A stretch of 64,000 bases of DNA, taken from positions 1-64,000 of the forward strand of contig NZ_CABFMN010000093.1 of NCBI RefSeq assembly GCF_901875635.1, written 5' to 3'. The DNA is from Xylophilus ampelinus (GTDB taxonomy: Bacteria > Pseudomonadota > Gammaproteobacteria > Burkholderiales > Burkholderiaceae_C). The translations under genes and the position numbers were made by a program. Shown here piece after piece: positions 1 to 8,065 of this stretch (position 1 is the first letter of the stretch; each line of letters opens with the position of its first letter). Under the pieces are notes generated by a model, which worked only from the letters and a program-made list of their open reading frames with translations, searched no databases and was not told the DNA's origin.

Positions 1-362
1 TGCCTGCGCTGCCGGGCGGCGCGCCTGCCGCGCCGCTGAAGTTCATCACCGCCAGCGACGCCGTGGGCACCGTGCGCATGGTGCCGATCGACGAGGTCCT
101 CTACTTCGAGGCGGCGGACAAGTACATCCGCGTGCTCACCGCCACGCAGGAGCACCTGATCCGCACACCGCTCAAGCAGCTGCTGCCGCAGCTCGACCCG
201 CAGGTGTTCTGGCAGGTGCACCGCGCGGTGGTGGTGCGCGCCAGCGCCATCGAGCAGGTGCAGCGCGACGAGGCCGGCAAGCTGCACCTGAGCCTGCGCG
301 GGCGGCCGGGCGAGGACATCGTCGTCAGCCGCCTCTACGCGCACCTGTTCAAGGCGATGTGA
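1..362 (+). CDS. LytTR-family response regulator, C-terminal part (5' end outside window)
   Basis: The reading frame is open from base 3 and ends at TGA 360-362, so the start lies upstream of the window. The visible 119 residues form a LytTR DNA-binding domain: the segment around residues 20-45 has the family's 'I.YFEA..KY..V.T' strand pattern, followed by a 'F..VHRA..V' helix, where LytTR regulators usually have 'RIHRS'. A Pro/Ala-rich linker precedes the domain, as is typical between receiver and LytTR domains. This is probably the output half of an AlgR/LytR-type two-component regulator, with its kinase gene expected upstream. The receiver itself is not visible, so that part is inference. 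A strong hairpin follows the stop. Confidence 0.85.
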   Translation, partial: PALPGGAPAAPLKFITASDAVGTVRMVPIDEVLYFEAADKYIRVLTATQEHLIRTPLKQLLPQLDPQVFWQVHRAVVVRASAIEQVQRDEAGKLHLSLRGRPGEDIVVSRLYAHLFKAM

Positions 363-375
363 GCCGCAAAAAAGA

Positions 376-405
376 AGGCCGTCCCCGCTTGCGCGGGGAC
401 GGCCT
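376..405. terminator. Strong bidirectional terminator hairpin
   Basis: A perfect 13-bp stem (376-388 with 393-405) closes on a 4-base loop. The A-rich tract at 368-375 becomes a U-tract on the minus strand, so it is best placed to end the leftward PXPV gene (514-834). It may also stop readthrough from the LytTR gene, although the plus side lacks a clean T-run. Confidence 0.8.
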
Positions 406-513
406 GTTCAGCCCGGAAGTCGGCGAGAGCCTTGGAATCCCTCGCCCTGGCGCGCCAGTCGGTGGTCGACCCTCGTTGCTCGTGAGTGAGGCGCGCCTGG
501 CTCGGGCTCAACC

Positions 514-834
514 TTAACGCCAGTGATGATGGCGGTAGTAGCCAGGCGCCGGCCGGTAGTAGGGACGGGGACCGTAGTACGGACGGGGGCCGTAATACAC
601 CGGCGGCGGCGGCGCGTAGTACACCGGGGCCGGGCGGTAGTACACCGGAGGCGGCGGCGCCACGTACACCGGGGCCGGCGCGTAGTACCCGGGATTGCCC
701 ACGCCGACCGCCACGCCCGGTGCGCTGATGCCGACCGACCAGCCCACCTGTGCGCTCGCCGTACCGGCGGCAAACAAGGCACCGGCCGCAACGGCACCGG
801 CTGCGGCCCACTTGAAGAATGTCGAACGTGTCAT
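514..834 (-). CDS. Secreted Pro/Tyr-rich PXPV-repeat protein
   Basis: A 106-residue protein. The N-terminal signal peptide has Thr-Arg-Ser start, Ala-rich core and a likely cut after the Ala-Ser-Ala at about 26-28. The mature part is almost only Pro, Tyr, Val, Ala and Gly, with repeated 'APVY', 'PPPPVYY' and 'GPRPYY' units, and ends in 'YYRHHHWR'. This composition matches small periplasmic or exported 'PXPV repeat' proteins common in Burkholderiales, whose function is unknown. It stands alone between glnS (divergent) and the hairpin at 376-405. The gap 835-1066 should hold divergent promoters. I see no catalytic motif. Confidence 0.8.
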   Translation of the reverse strand: MTRSTFFKWAAAGAVAAGALFAAGTASAQVGWSVGISAPGVAVGVGNPGYYAPAPVYVAPPPPVYYRPAPVYYAPPPPVYYGPRPYYGPRPYYRPAPGYYRHHHWR

Positions 835-1066
835 GTTGGTTCTCCTTGAACAGAGGCGGCTCGGGGTGGGACACCTGTCCCAGACGATCTGCCCATGTGC
901 GTATTGAACGCGTCAGTTGTAAATCAGGATCACGCGGCTCGGTGAAGATCGTTACCAAAAGTGAACCGACCCCCAGCCTTTCGTGAAATTCTGCGCCGGC
1001 CCGACCACTTGCGCCAGCCCGCCTGCGCCCCAGGTGAGAGTAGGCACCGACCCATAGAATTCCCCA

Positions 1067-2941
1067 ATGACCTCCCCCAACGCCAAAACCGGCGGTAACA
1101 AAGAACATCCCGAGGCGGCCGCGCCGGCCGCACCGAGCAACTTCCTGCGCCACGTCATCGAGCACGACATCGCCGAAGGCACCTACGCCACCCGCCGCTG
1201 GGGCGGCTCGCCGGGCGACGGCCCGCACCACCAGGCCGGCATGCCCGACCCTGCCAAGATCCGCACCCGCTTCCCGCCTGAGCCCAACGGATATCTGCAC
1301 ATCGGCCACGCCAAGAGCATCTGGCTGAACTTCGAGCTGGCCAAGGAATACGGCGGCGTGTGCCACCTGCGCTTCGACGACACCAACCCCGAGAAGGAAG
1401 AGCAGGAGTACGTCGACGCCATCCGCGAAGCCATCGCCTGGATGGGCTACGAAACCCTGCTGGCCGACGACCCGGTGCACCGCGGCACGATGCGCGAGCA
1501 CGAGTACTTCGCCAGCAACTACTTCGACTTCATGTACCGCGCGGCCGAGTACCTGGTGACGGCCGGCCACGCCTACGTCGACGAGCAGACGCCCGAGGAA
1601 ATGCGCGCCAACCGCGGCGACTTCGGCAAGCCCGGCACCGACAGCCCGTACCGCAGCCGCACGCCCGAAGAGAACCTGGCGCGCCTGCGCCAGATGAAGA
1701 ACGGCGAACTGCCCGACGGCGCCGCCGTGCTGCGCGCCAAGATCGACATGGCGAGCCCCAACATCAACCTGCGCGACCCCACGCTGTACCGCATCCGCCG
1801 CGCCACGCACCACAACACCGGCGACCGGTGGTGCATCTACCCCATGTACACCTTCGCGCACCCCATCGAGGACGCGCTGGAGCAGATCACCCATTCGATC
1901 TGCACGCTGGAGTTCGAGGACCAGCGGCCGTTTTACGACTGGCTGATGGATCGTCTGTGCGAAGGCGGTTTGCTCGTCGCCCCGCCGCCGCACCAGTACG
2001 AGTTTGCGCGCCTCAACGTCACCCACGTCATCACCAGCAAGCGCAAGCTGCGCCAGTTGGTGGAGGAAGGCCACGTCGACGGCTGGGACGACCCCCGCAT
2101 GCCCACCCTGGCCGGCCTGCGCCGCCGCGGCTACACGCCCGAGGCGCTGAAACTGTTCTGCGAGCGCAGCGGCACGACCAAGACCGGCGGCGCCTGGACC
2201 GAATATGCGGCGCTGGAAGCGGCGCTGCGCGACACGCTGGACCCGATCGCGCCGCGGGCGATGGCGGTGTTGGACCCGGTCAAGCTCGTCATCACCAACT
2301 GGGGCGAACTGATGGGCGGCGACGACGTGTTGGACGACTGCACGGCGCCTGTGCACCCGCACCACCCCGAGATGGGCGAACGCCATTTCAAGATCGGCCG
2401 CGAGGTCTGGATCGAACGCACCGACTACGAAGACGTGCCGCCCAAGGGCTTCAACCGCTTGTTCCCGGCATACACCAATGCCAGCGGCCAAGCGATCGCT
2501 GCCAGCAAGGTGCGGCTGAAGTACGGGCACATCATCGAGTGCACGGGCGCCACGCGCGATGCCGACGGCAAGCTGGTGGAAGTGCAAGCCAAGCTGGTGC
2601 CCGACACCAAGAGCGGCACGCCGGGTGCGGATGCGGTGAAGGTGAAGGGGAACATCACCTGGGTGGCGGTGGCGGATGCGGTGCCGGCTGAGGTGCGCTT
2701 ATATGAGAGGCTGTTTGCGGCAGCGCAGCCGGGGAGCGGTGAATTGCTAGATGAGCTGAACCGCAATAGCCTGGAGACGCGTTCAGCGTATGTGGAGCCA
2801 TCATTGGCAGATGCTGCGTGGGGCAGCATTGGTTTTCAGTTCGAGCGACATGGATACTTTGTGATTGATGCAAAGGCCGATGCGAGCGACGCGCGGGTGT
2901 TTAATCGGGCTGCCGGTATGCGCGATAGTTGGGGGCGCTAA
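1067..2941 (+). CDS. glnS: Glutaminyl-tRNA synthetase
   Basis: A class I aminoacyl-tRNA synthetase that charges tRNA-Gln with glutamine in the cytoplasm. The 624 residues include the ATP-binding HIGH motif at residues 78-81 (context PEPNGYLHIGHAK) and the KMSKS-equivalent VITSK at 321-325. The anticodon-binding beta-barrel domains follow. The protein is about 60 residues longer than the E. coli enzyme, largely through a charged N-terminal extension that other Burkholderiales also carry. The start ATG 1067 gives the full family fold; a later start would still keep HIGH. The last 250 bases are visibly poorer in GC than the rest of the gene, just before the low-GC OLD gene. Confidence 0.96.
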   Translation: MTSPNAKTGGNKEHPEAAAPAAPSNFLRHVIEHDIAEGTYATRRWGGSPGDGPHHQAGMPDPAKIRTRFPPEPNGYLHIGHAKSIWLNFELAKEYGGVCHLRFDDTNPEKEEQEYVDAIREAIAWMGYETLLADDPVHRGTMREHEYFASNYFDFMYRAAEYLVTAGHAYVDEQTPEEMRANRGDFGKPGTDSPYRSRTPEENLARLRQMKNGELPDGAAVLRAKIDMASPNINLRDPTLYRIRRATHHNTGDRWCIYPMYTFAHPIEDALEQITHSICTLEFEDQRPFYDWLMDRLCEGGLLVAPPPHQYEFARLNVTHVITSKRKLRQLVEEGHVDGWDDPRMPTLAGLRRRGYTPEALKLFCERSGTTKTGGAWTEYAALEAALRDTLDPIAPRAMAVLDPVKLVITNWGELMGGDDVLDDCTAPVHPHHPEMGERHFKIGREVWIERTDYEDVPPKGFNRLFPAYTNASGQAIAASKVRLKYGHIIECTGATRDADGKLVEVQAKLVPDTKSGTPGADAVKVKGNITWVAVADAVPAEVRLYERLFAAAQPGSGELLDELNRNSLETRSAYVEPSLADAAWGSIGFQFERHGYFVIDAKADASDARVFNRAAGMRDSWGR

Positions 2942-2975
2942 AAATCGTGCTCTAGTTAGACGTAGGAGGAGACAT

Positions 2976-4652
2976 ATGCAATTGATCACTGCAATTCAGA
3001 TTGCAAAATTCAGATCTATAGACAATCTCAATCTTCCTGAAATCGGTGATTTCTCGGTGTTCGCCGGCTTGAACAACTCAGGAAAATCCAATATCTTGAG
3101 AGCGCTCTATCTCTTTTTCTCCAACGAAGTTGAGCCGAATGTTCCGTTGAATTTTGCAACCGATTTTCATCGACGAGACTTATCCTCCAAAAAGCGAAAA
3201 CGTATCAGCGTTCAAATCACATTTGCGCTGCCGCCCTCATTTAAATTCAGAAAAGGCTTGGAGTCCACCGAGCAGTTGTTAACCAGAAATTTCAGCTTGA
3301 AAAAAGAATGGGGGCCTGAAGATAGCGCGCCCGAGTATTTTCTCAATGACTCAAATACTCCAGCGAGTCTTGAGGACGGTAGAAAGATTGAGAATTTTCT
3401 GCGACTTGTATCTGTTCGGTACATTCCGAACAGAGTCGTGCCAACTGAACTGATAAGCCGGGAGCATCAAGCTTTACGCGATGTATTAGTACGACGCCTA
3501 TCTAAACTGCAGGGACCGTCGACCCAATTATTTGATGCAATCAAGCAAACCTCCAAAGACTTGCTTGTTGATTTGTCCAAGCAGATGCAACAAGCCTCCC
3601 CTGATCTCGAAACTGTTTCTCTATCCACTGCAGATGGGCTTGCTGATCTTGCATTTAAGTTTGGATACCAACTGCTAGAGGGCGGCGCATACACTTCTGA
3701 GCATGAACAAGGCTCAGGCATTCAAAGCCTGCTGATGTTTCGAACGCTAAGCCTAATCGATCAGGATTATTTCAAGCAGTTTGGATGGAAGCAGGCATCA
3801 CTCTGGCTCGTTGAGGAGCCGGAATCGTCGCTGCACACTTCGTTAGAAGCCCAAGTGGCATACTTTCTAAGGAACCTCAGCACACGACCCGATGGCCGAC
3901 TTCAAGCTATAGCCTCGACCCACTCAGACTTGCAAATTCAATACAGCACAAAGTCTTATCTAGTTTCAAAGAAGTTAGCCGCAAAAAATCAGATCTCCAC
4001 TACTGCAGACTTACTTCCACAGCGGGAGCTTCTCAAGAAGGCAGCAAAATTTGGAGTCACCCGATGGGTTGACCCGATCCTCTTCCATCCACTTGAGCAC
4101 GTAGTCTTGGTAGAAGGAAAGTATGATAAAGATTTTATAGACGCATGCAATAAAATTCTAGGAATACTGCCGAAATACCGCGTTTTTACCCTTGAGGAAC
4201 TTGAAGAGGATCAGTCTAAAGGTGGAATTGATAGCTTAATCCAGTATGTCAAAAGTCGCGCAGAAATAATAAAATCTCGGAATGTTTCAGCAGGCGTTTT
4301 TCTTTTGGCGGACTGGGACGCGGCGAAGAAAGAGTCCACATTCCAGAACATTTTCAAGGGAAGCGATCCTTTTAAGTTCCTAGCGTGGGATGCTAAAGAA
4401 GCAAACCCTTTGCTGGACACAACGTTTCGCGGCATCGAGCGATTCATGCATGACCGAATAATCGATGCAGCCAACAATGCCTGTGGAATGCCAGCGGGCA
4501 CAAAGGCTTCTGGCGTCCGCATGATATCTTCCGAGGATTTTGGTCGTTTCAAGAAAAGCGCGAACGCCATCGTGAATGGGGGGGTGCAAGGAGACGACGC
4601 AGAATACGCAACTCCGATGCTGCTGCGTCTATCCGCATTGACAAGCGCGTAG
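2976..4652 (+). CDS. OLD-family ATPase/TOPRIM nuclease, stand-alone
   Basis: A 558-residue protein with an N-terminal ABC/SMC-like ATPase and a C-terminal TOPRIM nuclease domain. Walker A is GLNNSGKS (31-38), the Walker B/D-loop region is EEPESSLH (from E280), and a switch-type 'STHS' follows. TOPRIM is marked by VLVEG (E380) and the 'DWD' acidic pair D446/D448. OLD proteins (P2 Old, GajA of Gabija, retron-linked effectors) act in phage defence or DNA processing. The start is ATG 2976 with a very strong GGAGGA six bases upstream, rather than the longer frame. Base composition is clearly lower in GC than both neighbours, which suggests transfer. No UvrD-like GajB helicase or reverse transcriptase adjoins it, so it looks like a class 1 (single-gene) OLD. 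Confidence 0.9.
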   Translation: MQLITAIQIAKFRSIDNLNLPEIGDFSVFAGLNNSGKSNILRALYLFFSNEVEPNVPLNFATDFHRRDLSSKKRKRISVQITFALPPSFKFRKGLESTEQLLTRNFSLKKEWGPEDSAPEYFLNDSNTPASLEDGRKIENFLRLVSVRYIPNRVVPTELISREHQALRDVLVRRLSKLQGPSTQLFDAIKQTSKDLLVDLSKQMQQASPDLETVSLSTADGLADLAFKFGYQLLEGGAYTSEHEQGSGIQSLLMFRTLSLIDQDYFKQFGWKQASLWLVEEPESSLHTSLEAQVAYFLRNLSTRPDGRLQAIASTHSDLQIQYSTKSYLVSKKLAAKNQISTTADLLPQRELLKKAAKFGVTRWVDPILFHPLEHVVLVEGKYDKDFIDACNKILGILPKYRVFTLEELEEDQSKGGIDSLIQYVKSRAEIIKSRNVSAGVFLLADWDAAKKESTFQNIFKGSDPFKFLAWDAKEANPLLDTTFRGIERFMHDRIIDAANNACGMPAGTKASGVRMISSEDFGRFKKSANAIVNGGVQGDDAEYATPMLLRLSALTSA

Positions 4653-4895
4653 CTTTCCCGACAAACTGGTTAATAACCAATTTGCAAGCTGTGCTTTTGG
4701 CGATAGCAAAAAATCGCCTAATTTCACGCTGACTTGCTCAGTTTGCGCTTCGAACTTGGGCTAGTCGACGCGCGCGAGCGCGAGGTCTACGGCGACGGCG
4801 ACCAATAGACGATCGGCTGCAATATTGACAGCTGATCAAGGTTCTTCAGCTCCTATAGTGCGTTGCCGAGAGCAACAACTATCAACGGAGACGTA
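4653..4895. other. Low-GC gene-free gap after OLD gene
   Basis: There is no credible gene here. It contains a 13-base palindrome at 4667-4679 (TGGTTA-A-TAACCA) just after the OLD stop. A weak hairpin at 4699-4718 (GGCGAT/ATCGCC) follows and could be a terminator. Composition returns to genomic GC around 4760-4800, which probably marks the right edge of the acquired segment. The tannase-family promoter should lie at about 4800-4880. Confidence 0.5.
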
Positions 4896-6665
4896 ATGCA
4901 CCACCTGCACATGCCCACCCAAGCGCCCAAACGTCGCGAGAGCCACCGCACTATCACCTTGATCGGCGTTGTGATGGCCTCTGCGGCCGCCCTGTTCGCC
5001 GGCTGCGCCACCAATCCACCCCCAGCCGTCCCCCCCGGCTCTCCGCCCATCGGCACCGCCCCGCTCGCCTGCGCCGACCTGGCCACGCTCACCGTCCCCG
5101 CCTCCGCCATCGGCCTCCCCACCCGCGGCGCCAAGGTCACGTCGGCCACGGTGGTCGCCCCCGGCGGCACGGGCGCCGCGGCGCTGCCCGAGTACTGCAA
5201 GGTGCTGGCCGACATTGCTTCCATCGATCCCTCGGCGCCGGCCATCAAGCTCGAGCTGGACCTGCCGACGCAGTGGAACCGCAAGTTCCTGATGTTCGGC
5301 GGCGGCGGCTACAACGGCCTGATCCGGCTGCCGCCCAACGGCAACGTGCCGGCCGGGCCGGCCGACCAGCCGTACCCGTTGGGGCGCGGCTACGCCACCG
5401 TGGTCAGCGACTCGGGCCACCAGGCGGGGCCGATGGGCGCGCTGGACGGCTCCTTCGGCGTCAACGACGAGGCGGTGCGCAACTTCTCGCGCGACGCGCT
5501 GAAGAAGACGCGCGACGTGGCGATCGCCCTGCTGCGCCAGCGCTATGCGGTGGCGCGCCCGGAGCGGGCGTACTTCGCGGGCGGCTCGACGGGCGGGCGC
5601 GAGGCGTTGGCCGTCATTCAGAACTGGCCCGATGACTGGAACGGCGCGATCGCGCTGTACCCGGCCGGCGCGGCCGCAAGCCTCGACCTGCAGTTCGGCC
5701 GCATCTCGCAGGCGCTGGCGCGCCCAGGCGCGTACCCCAACGCGGCCAAGCGCAAGCGGCTCTTCGACGCGGCGCTGCAGGCCTGCGACCAACTGGACGG
5801 CGTGAAGGACGGGGTCATCGGCGCGACGCGCGCCTGCCAAGCCAGCTTCGACCCGGCCACGGCGACGGTGGACGGCGCGCCGCTGCGCTGCGCCAACGGC
5901 GTGGAGGGCGGCGACCGCTGCCTGTCCGACGCGCAGATCGCCGCGCTCAAGGTGTACGACACGCCCATCCGCTTCGGCTACCCGGTGGCCAGCGGCGAGA
6001 CCGGGTATCCCGGCTTCAACCTCTGGGGCTCCGACCTCGGCATGGACGGCCCGCTGCCGGCCCAGGCCACGGTGACGACGCTGGCCCTGGGCAGCGAGCA
6101 GCCCGCATCGCCGATGCCGCCCAAGGCGCCTTTCGGCCCCGCCTTCTGGGACCAGTGGGCGCGCTTCTTCGTCACGCGCGATCCGGCCTTCAATTCGATG
6201 ACGCTCGACCCCACGCAGCCGGGCCGCTGGCAGGCGCGCATCAGCGAGCTCACCGCCCTGCAGGACATCAACCAAACCGACCTGGGCGCCTTCCAGTCGC
6301 GTGGCGGCAAGCTGCTGATGGCGCACGGCACCAACGACGTGCTGGTGAGCACCCGCGCCAGCGAGGACTACTTCCAGCGGCTGAAGAAGACGATGGGCGC
6401 CGACCGCGTCGATGCCTTCGTGCGCTACTACGAGATCCCGGGCTACGGGCACGCCGTGAGCACGACCTTCAACGCCGCCTGGGATTCGCTCACCACGCTG
6501 GAAAACTGGGTCGAACGCGGCATCGCCCCGCCGCCGCAGACTGTGGCCGACACACTGGGCGTGCCGGGGCGCACGCGGCCACTGTGCCCGTATCCCGGCT
6601 ACCCGCGCTACAACGGCAGCGGGGACGTGAACCGGGCAGCGAGTTTCAGCTGCGCGCAGCCTTGA
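4896..6665 (+). CDS. Tannase/feruloyl-esterase-family lipoprotein
   Basis: A 589-residue exported alpha/beta hydrolase of the tannase/feruloyl esterase family (ester hydrolysis of plant phenolic or similar esters). A lipoprotein signal peptide ends at 'LFAGC' near residue 35, so it is probably outer-membrane anchored. The nucleophile is S231 in GGSTGG, the acid is D481 (GTNDV) and the base is H519 (GYGH). Start ATG 4896 is chosen because GGAG lies six bases upstream and the signal peptide follows. In characterised family members the Ser is preceded by Cys and the His is followed by Cys (CS-D-HC disulfide). Here these positions are Gly230 and Ala520, so both cysteines are missing together. The substrate is unknown. 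Confidence 0.88.
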   Translation: MHHLHMPTQAPKRRESHRTITLIGVVMASAAALFAGCATNPPPAVPPGSPPIGTAPLACADLATLTVPASAIGLPTRGAKVTSATVVAPGGTGAAALPEYCKVLADIASIDPSAPAIKLELDLPTQWNRKFLMFGGGGYNGLIRLPPNGNVPAGPADQPYPLGRGYATVVSDSGHQAGPMGALDGSFGVNDEAVRNFSRDALKKTRDVAIALLRQRYAVARPERAYFAGGSTGGREALAVIQNWPDDWNGAIALYPAGAAASLDLQFGRISQALARPGAYPNAAKRKRLFDAALQACDQLDGVKDGVIGATRACQASFDPATATVDGAPLRCANGVEGGDRCLSDAQIAALKVYDTPIRFGYPVASGETGYPGFNLWGSDLGMDGPLPAQATVTTLALGSEQPASPMPPKAPFGPAFWDQWARFFVTRDPAFNSMTLDPTQPGRWQARISELTALQDINQTDLGAFQSRGGKLLMAHGTNDVLVSTRASEDYFQRLKKTMGADRVDAFVRYYEIPGYGHAVSTTFNAAWDSLTTLENWVERGIAPPPQTVADTLGVPGRTRPLCPYPGYPRYNGSGDVNRAASFSCAQP

Positions 6666-6675
6666 GCGCCCGATT

Positions 6676-6739
6676 GCTATCTTTTTGAGAGCTGCTTGCG
6701 CTGGCGCTGTGGGCGCTGGCGGCCAATTTGGCTTTAGAA
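6676..6739 (+). repeat. Dispersed intergenic repeat, copy A
   Basis: This matches the shared pattern GCTAT-n-AGCTGCT-(T/C)GCGC-n-GGGCGCTGG-n-GGCC-n-ATTT. It lies 10 bases after the tannase-family stop, between convergent genes. Confidence 0.75.
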
Positions 6740-6779
6740 AACGTCGCTGCGGCGTCCGCTGGCGCGGCCGACGAGGTGT

Positions 6780-7118
6780 TCAGCGCTTCACACTGCAATG
6801 CAGGGGTGCACGGCTGCCCACCGTCCAGGTCCCGTCGTCGCCCTTGCCGCGAAGCTCGTAGCGCGGCGTGGCGTAGATGAAGCCCGAGCCCGAGCGCTGT
6901 TGCAGCAGGTCGACCTGCATGCGGGGCCGGCCGGGCAGCGTGACGCGTGCGATGTTGCCGGCAAAGCGCACCCGCAGCGTGCTGCCGTCGTCGCAAGCGT
7001 AGACGGCGGTGATGGCCTTGGCGGGTGCTGCGGTGGCCAGGGGGGCTGCGGCCGACAGTGCCGAGGCTGTGGCACCGTACAGCGCGATGGCAGCAGGACA
7101 AATCGCAACGCGATGCAT
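6780..7118 (-). CDS. MliC-family (C-type lysozyme inhibitor-like) periplasmic protein
   Basis: A 112-residue secreted protein. After an Ala-rich signal peptide (cut near residue 32) comes the MliC-type signature 'Y.C..G..L.V.F' (YACDDGSTLRVRF, about residues 40-52). A second cysteine near the C-terminus (LHCS) could form the family's disulfide. MliC/PliC proteins sit in the periplasm or on the outer membrane and block host c-type lysozyme. There is no clear lipobox, so a soluble PliC-like form is more likely. Middle-region similarity is weak, so the family call rests on the N-terminal motif and the Cys spacing. The gene is divergent from the uracil-DNA glycosylase-family gene. Confidence 0.68.
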   Translation of the reverse strand: MHRVAICPAAIALYGATASALSAAAPLATAAPAKAITAVYACDDGSTLRVRFAGNIARVTLPGRPRMQVDLLQQRSGSGFIYATPRYELRGKGDDGTWTVGSRAPLHCSVKR

Positions 7119-7208
7119 GGGTCGGCTCCTTGGCGACGGCTCCGGACGTGGATGCCTGAAATGCGATGCTAGCGACGATCCACCGCCCAGCCATTCGTCT
7201 GTGTTGCC

Positions 7209-7943
7209 ATGCCAAGCGCCCCACTGCCAGCCTCCGACTCACGCATCGAAGCGCGGCTGCGCTCCGCCCAGCGCGCCGCCTTCCGTCAACTTGCCGAAGA
7301 CACCCCCGGCATCGACCGCGAGGCCTACGAGGCCGTCGGCCGCGACTGGCGCGAGCCGATCATCGGCCTGGGCCCGCGTGACGCAGGGCTGTGCATCTTC
7401 GGCCGCGACCCGGGGCGAACGGAGGTCGAACACGCCCAACCTTTCGTCGGCAAGGGCGGGCAGCTGGTGCGTGCGGCGCTGTACCGGCATCGGCATGGGG
7501 CCGACGCGGTGGTGCCGGACTTCGCCGCCTCGGTCGCGGCCGGGCGCGAGGTGTTCTGGCTCAACACCGTGCCCTACAAGCCGGTGGGCAACCGCGCGTG
7601 GTCGATGGCAGTGAAGCGGCGCTTCCAGCCCTTCATGGCCGAGTTGCTGTTCGGCGCATGGCAGGGCCGCGATGGCGAGCGCACCGTGATCGCGCTGGGG
7701 CGCGAGGCCTTCTTCTGGTTCGGCATCGGGCAGCCGGCCGAGGTGGGCGCGGCGCTCGGCGCCTTCTGGGCGCAGGGCGATGCGCGCTACCGGCGCACGC
7801 TGCGAATCGACTACTGCGCGGGAGATGCGACGCATGCGATCACGCTGGCGCCGATGCCTCACCCCTCGCCGGCGAACGCGGTGTGGTTCGCCCGCTTTCC
7901 GGCGCTGATGGACGAGCGATTGAGCGCGCTATCGAATTCGTAG
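7209..7943 (+). CDS. Uracil-DNA glycosylase superfamily protein
   Basis: A 244-residue protein of the UDG fold. Motif 1 is 'GRDPGRTE' (residues 66-73), where the family usually has 'GEAPG..E'. A conserved 'LNTVPYKP' (119-126) follows, and motif 2 is 'MPHPSPAN' near 217-224, containing the His that stabilises the flipped uracil. Such proteins remove uracil or other deaminated bases from DNA, but no FeS-cluster cysteines of family 4/5 are seen, so activity is uncertain. The last residues and the TAG stop (7941-7943) lie inside repeat copy B. The product is therefore probably extended or trimmed by repeat insertion. Confidence 0.78.
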   Translation: MPSAPLPASDSRIEARLRSAQRAAFRQLAEDTPGIDREAYEAVGRDWREPIIGLGPRDAGLCIFGRDPGRTEVEHAQPFVGKGGQLVRAALYRHRHGADAVVPDFAASVAAGREVFWLNTVPYKPVGNRAWSMAVKRRFQPFMAELLFGAWQGRDGERTVIALGREAFFWFGIGQPAEVGAALGAFWAQGDARYRRTLRIDYCAGDATHAITLAPMPHPSPANAVWFARFPALMDERLSALSNS

Positions 7944-7989
7944 CTGCTGGCGTAGGCGGGACGGGCGCTACGGGCGGATTTCGCCTGAA
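7928..7989 (+). repeat. Dispersed intergenic repeat, copy B, overlapping a gene end
   Basis: GCTATCGAATTCGTAGCTGC opens the element, followed by GGCG-n-GGGCGCTACGGGC-n-ATTT. Its first arm encodes the last five codons and the stop of the uracil-DNA glycosylase-family gene. Confidence 0.75.
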
Positions 7990-8031
7990 GCTTGTCGCTG
8001 AGAAACGGATGATCTGAGCCGTAATCCTGCC

Positions 8032-8058
8032 AATTCGAATCATTTTTTGATCCGAATT
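8032..8058. promoter_or_regulatory. Inverted repeat upstream of fic gene (putative operator)
   Basis: The arms AATTCGAATCA and TGATCCGAATT (11 bases, one mismatch) flank five T residues. The centre is about 20 bases before the fic start, where a repressor would block transcription. The Fic protein carries a C-terminal winged-helix domain, so autoregulation is possible (inference). Confidence 0.5.
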
Positions 8059-8065
8059 CTTTAGA

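Noticed and set aside
335..2587. Very long leftward frame (750 residues) covering glnS and the PXPV gene
   Set aside because: It is a shadow in GC-rich DNA opposite glnS; the composition (His, Arg, Val runs) is typical of an antisense frame and there is no domain.
2976..4652. Gabija or retron system
   Set aside because: No UvrD-like helicase, reverse transcriptase or non-coding RNA is adjacent to the OLD gene; only a stand-alone OLD is supported.
4836..6452. Leftward 538-residue frame opposite the tannase-family gene
   Set aside because: Low-complexity Arg/Gly/Val composition, antisense of a clear gene.
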